This document shows, in pieces, positions 6,060 through 6,781 of a stretch of DNA of 6,781 nt. A program made the translations under genes and the position numbers. The stretch is from an uncultured Collinsella sp. (GTDB lineage: Bacteria; Actinomycetota; Coriobacteriia; Coriobacteriales; Coriobacteriaceae), in assembly GCA_958447915.1 (NCBI GenBank), contig CAUDCB010000107.1, positions 1-6,781 on the forward strand, given 5' to 3'. The notes beneath the pieces were generated by a model. The model searched no databases. It saw nothing but the letters and a program-made list of their open reading frames with translations, and was not told where the DNA came from. Positions within the stretch are counted from its first letter, which is position 1. Each line of letters opens with the position of its first letter.

Positions 6060-6091
6060 CAAGCAGGGGAGGTTTTGGCCTTCCCTGCTTG
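6060..6091 (+). terminator. Strong stem-loop between livK and livH, likely partial terminator or mRNA stabiliser
   Basis: CAAGCAGGGGAGG (6060-6072) pairs with CCTTCCCTGCTTG (6079-6091) over 13 positions with one G-U pair, closing the loop TTTTGG. The sequence after it (CTTGGTATC) has no U run, so complete termination is unlikely. Such hairpins after binding-protein genes commonly protect the upstream mRNA and reduce read-through, giving more binding protein than permease; that role is inferred. A weaker hairpin precedes it, CCGC (6033-6036) with GCGG (6047-6050) followed by TTTT. Confidence 0.6.
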
Positions 6092-6101
6092 CTTGGTATC
6101 T

Positions 6102-6121
6102 AGGGACAGTGTAACGTCCCT
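6102..6121 (+). repeat. Palindromic element AGGGAC...GTCCCT upstream of livH
   Basis: AGGGAC (6102-6107) is a perfect inverted repeat of GTCCCT (6116-6121) with an eight-base spacer AGTGTAAC, followed by GTTTCAT. It could be a weak terminator, an operator or a dispersed palindromic repeat. It lies about 45 bases before the livH start. Confidence 0.5.
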
Positions 6122-6167
6122 GTTTCATACATTAACTGGAAACCTATTCGAAAGGGGGATGTGGAAC

Positions 6168-6781
6168 ATGACGGTCTTTATCCAATACCTGGTCAACGGC
6201 CTGTCCATGGGCAGCGTCTACGCCATCATCGCGTTGGGCTACACCATGGTCTACGGTATCGCCAAGATGCTCAACTTCGCTCACGGCGATGTCATCATGG
6301 TCGGTGCCTATGTCTCGTTCTGCGCCACGTCGTATCTCGGCCTCCCGGGCTGGGCATCTGTAGTTCTCTCTTGTGTGGTCTGCACGGTTCTCGGTGTTCT
6401 CATTGAGGGTCTGGCCTATAAGCCGCTGCGCCAAGCGGGCCCGCTGGCCGTTCTGATCACGGCCATCGGCGTGTCTTACTTCCTGCAGAACGCCGCGCAG
6501 CTTCTGTGGGGCGCCACGCCCAAGAACTTCACTTCGCTCGTCACCTTCCCGGTGCCGGAGTTTTTGGCCAAGTTTAACGTAAGCGCCGTCTCGCTCGTCA
6601 CCATCGTCGCCTGCCTGGTTATCATGGCCGGCCTGATGTTCTTTACAGGCAAGACCAAGATGGGCAAGGCCATGCGCGCCGTGTCCGAGGACAAAGCCGC
6701 CGCTCAGCTCATGGGCTTCAACGTCAACGGCACCATCTCGTTGTCGTTCGCCATCGGCTCCGGCCTCGCTGCCATCGCCGG
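6168..6781 (+). CDS. livH: Branched-chain amino acid ABC transporter permease LivH, cut by window end
   Basis: This is the first 204 residues of an inner-membrane permease that, with LivM, forms the channel receiving amino acids from LivK. It begins MTVFIQYLVNGLSMGSVYAI, then GYTMVYGIAKMLNFAHGD (about 24-41), the family hallmark, then several hydrophobic helices. Near residues 167-183 it has MRAVSEDKAAAQLMGFN, the cytoplasmic loop that docks the ATPase subunits. Full-length relatives have about 290-300 residues, so roughly a third is missing past the window edge. The start at 6168 is chosen because AGGGGG (6153-6158) lies nine bases ahead; an in-frame ATG at 6159 abuts this site and is unlikely. 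It probably forms one operon with livK, with livM, livG and livF expected downstream. Confidence 0.92.
   Translation, partial: MTVFIQYLVNGLSMGSVYAIIALGYTMVYGIAKMLNFAHGDVIMVGAYVSFCATSYLGLPGWASVVLSCVVCTVLGVLIEGLAYKPLRQAGPLAVLITAIGVSYFLQNAAQLLWGATPKNFTSLVTFPVPEFLAKFNVSAVSLVTIVACLVIMAGLMFFTGKTKMGKAMRAVSEDKAAAQLMGFNVNGTISLSFAIGSGLAAIA

Overview
The window is GC-rich bacterial DNA (AT-rich only just upstream of the substrate-binding-protein gene) with long antisense shadow frames. Codon use and gene content suggest a gut actinobacterium of the Coriobacteriia, most likely Collinsella or a close relative. This is inference from general resemblance, not from a database search.

Layout: (1) 75-1637 (+) encodes a CPA2/Kef-type cation:proton antiporter with a charged C-terminal extension. 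(2) 1638-1983 is a convergent intergenic region. It holds a 62-bp tandem repeat of almost four units, each carrying two inverted 15-bp arms, followed by a terminator hairpin. (3) 1984-2733 (-) encodes a short-chain dehydrogenase/reductase resembling the BaiA-type hydroxysteroid dehydrogenases. (4) 2734-2957 carries a strong terminator at the 3' side of hom. (5) 2958-4301 (-) encodes homoserine dehydrogenase with a C-terminal ACT domain. (6) 4302-4840 is a divergent intergenic region. It contains the hom promoter side, a short relic of a livK-like gene, an AT-rich promoter with an overlapping dyad, and a leader with two hairpins. (7) 4841-6028 (+) encodes LivK, a branched-chain amino acid binding lipoprotein. 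(8) 6029-6167 carries hairpins between livK and livH. (9) 6168 to the window end (+) encodes LivH, a permease cut by the window edge.

Functionally, livK and livH start a high-affinity amino acid uptake operon whose other genes (livM, livG, livF) would lie beyond the window. It is divergent from hom, which makes homoserine, the precursor of threonine, methionine and isoleucine. Uptake and synthesis of related amino acids therefore sit back to back. The antiporter and the SDR have no evident link to these genes.

I found no complete undescribed multi-gene system. The strongest unusual signals are non-coding: the 62-bp array at 1652-1899, the livK relic at 4504-4569 (27 of 28 bases identical to the intact gene over its core), and the structured promoter and leader of livK.
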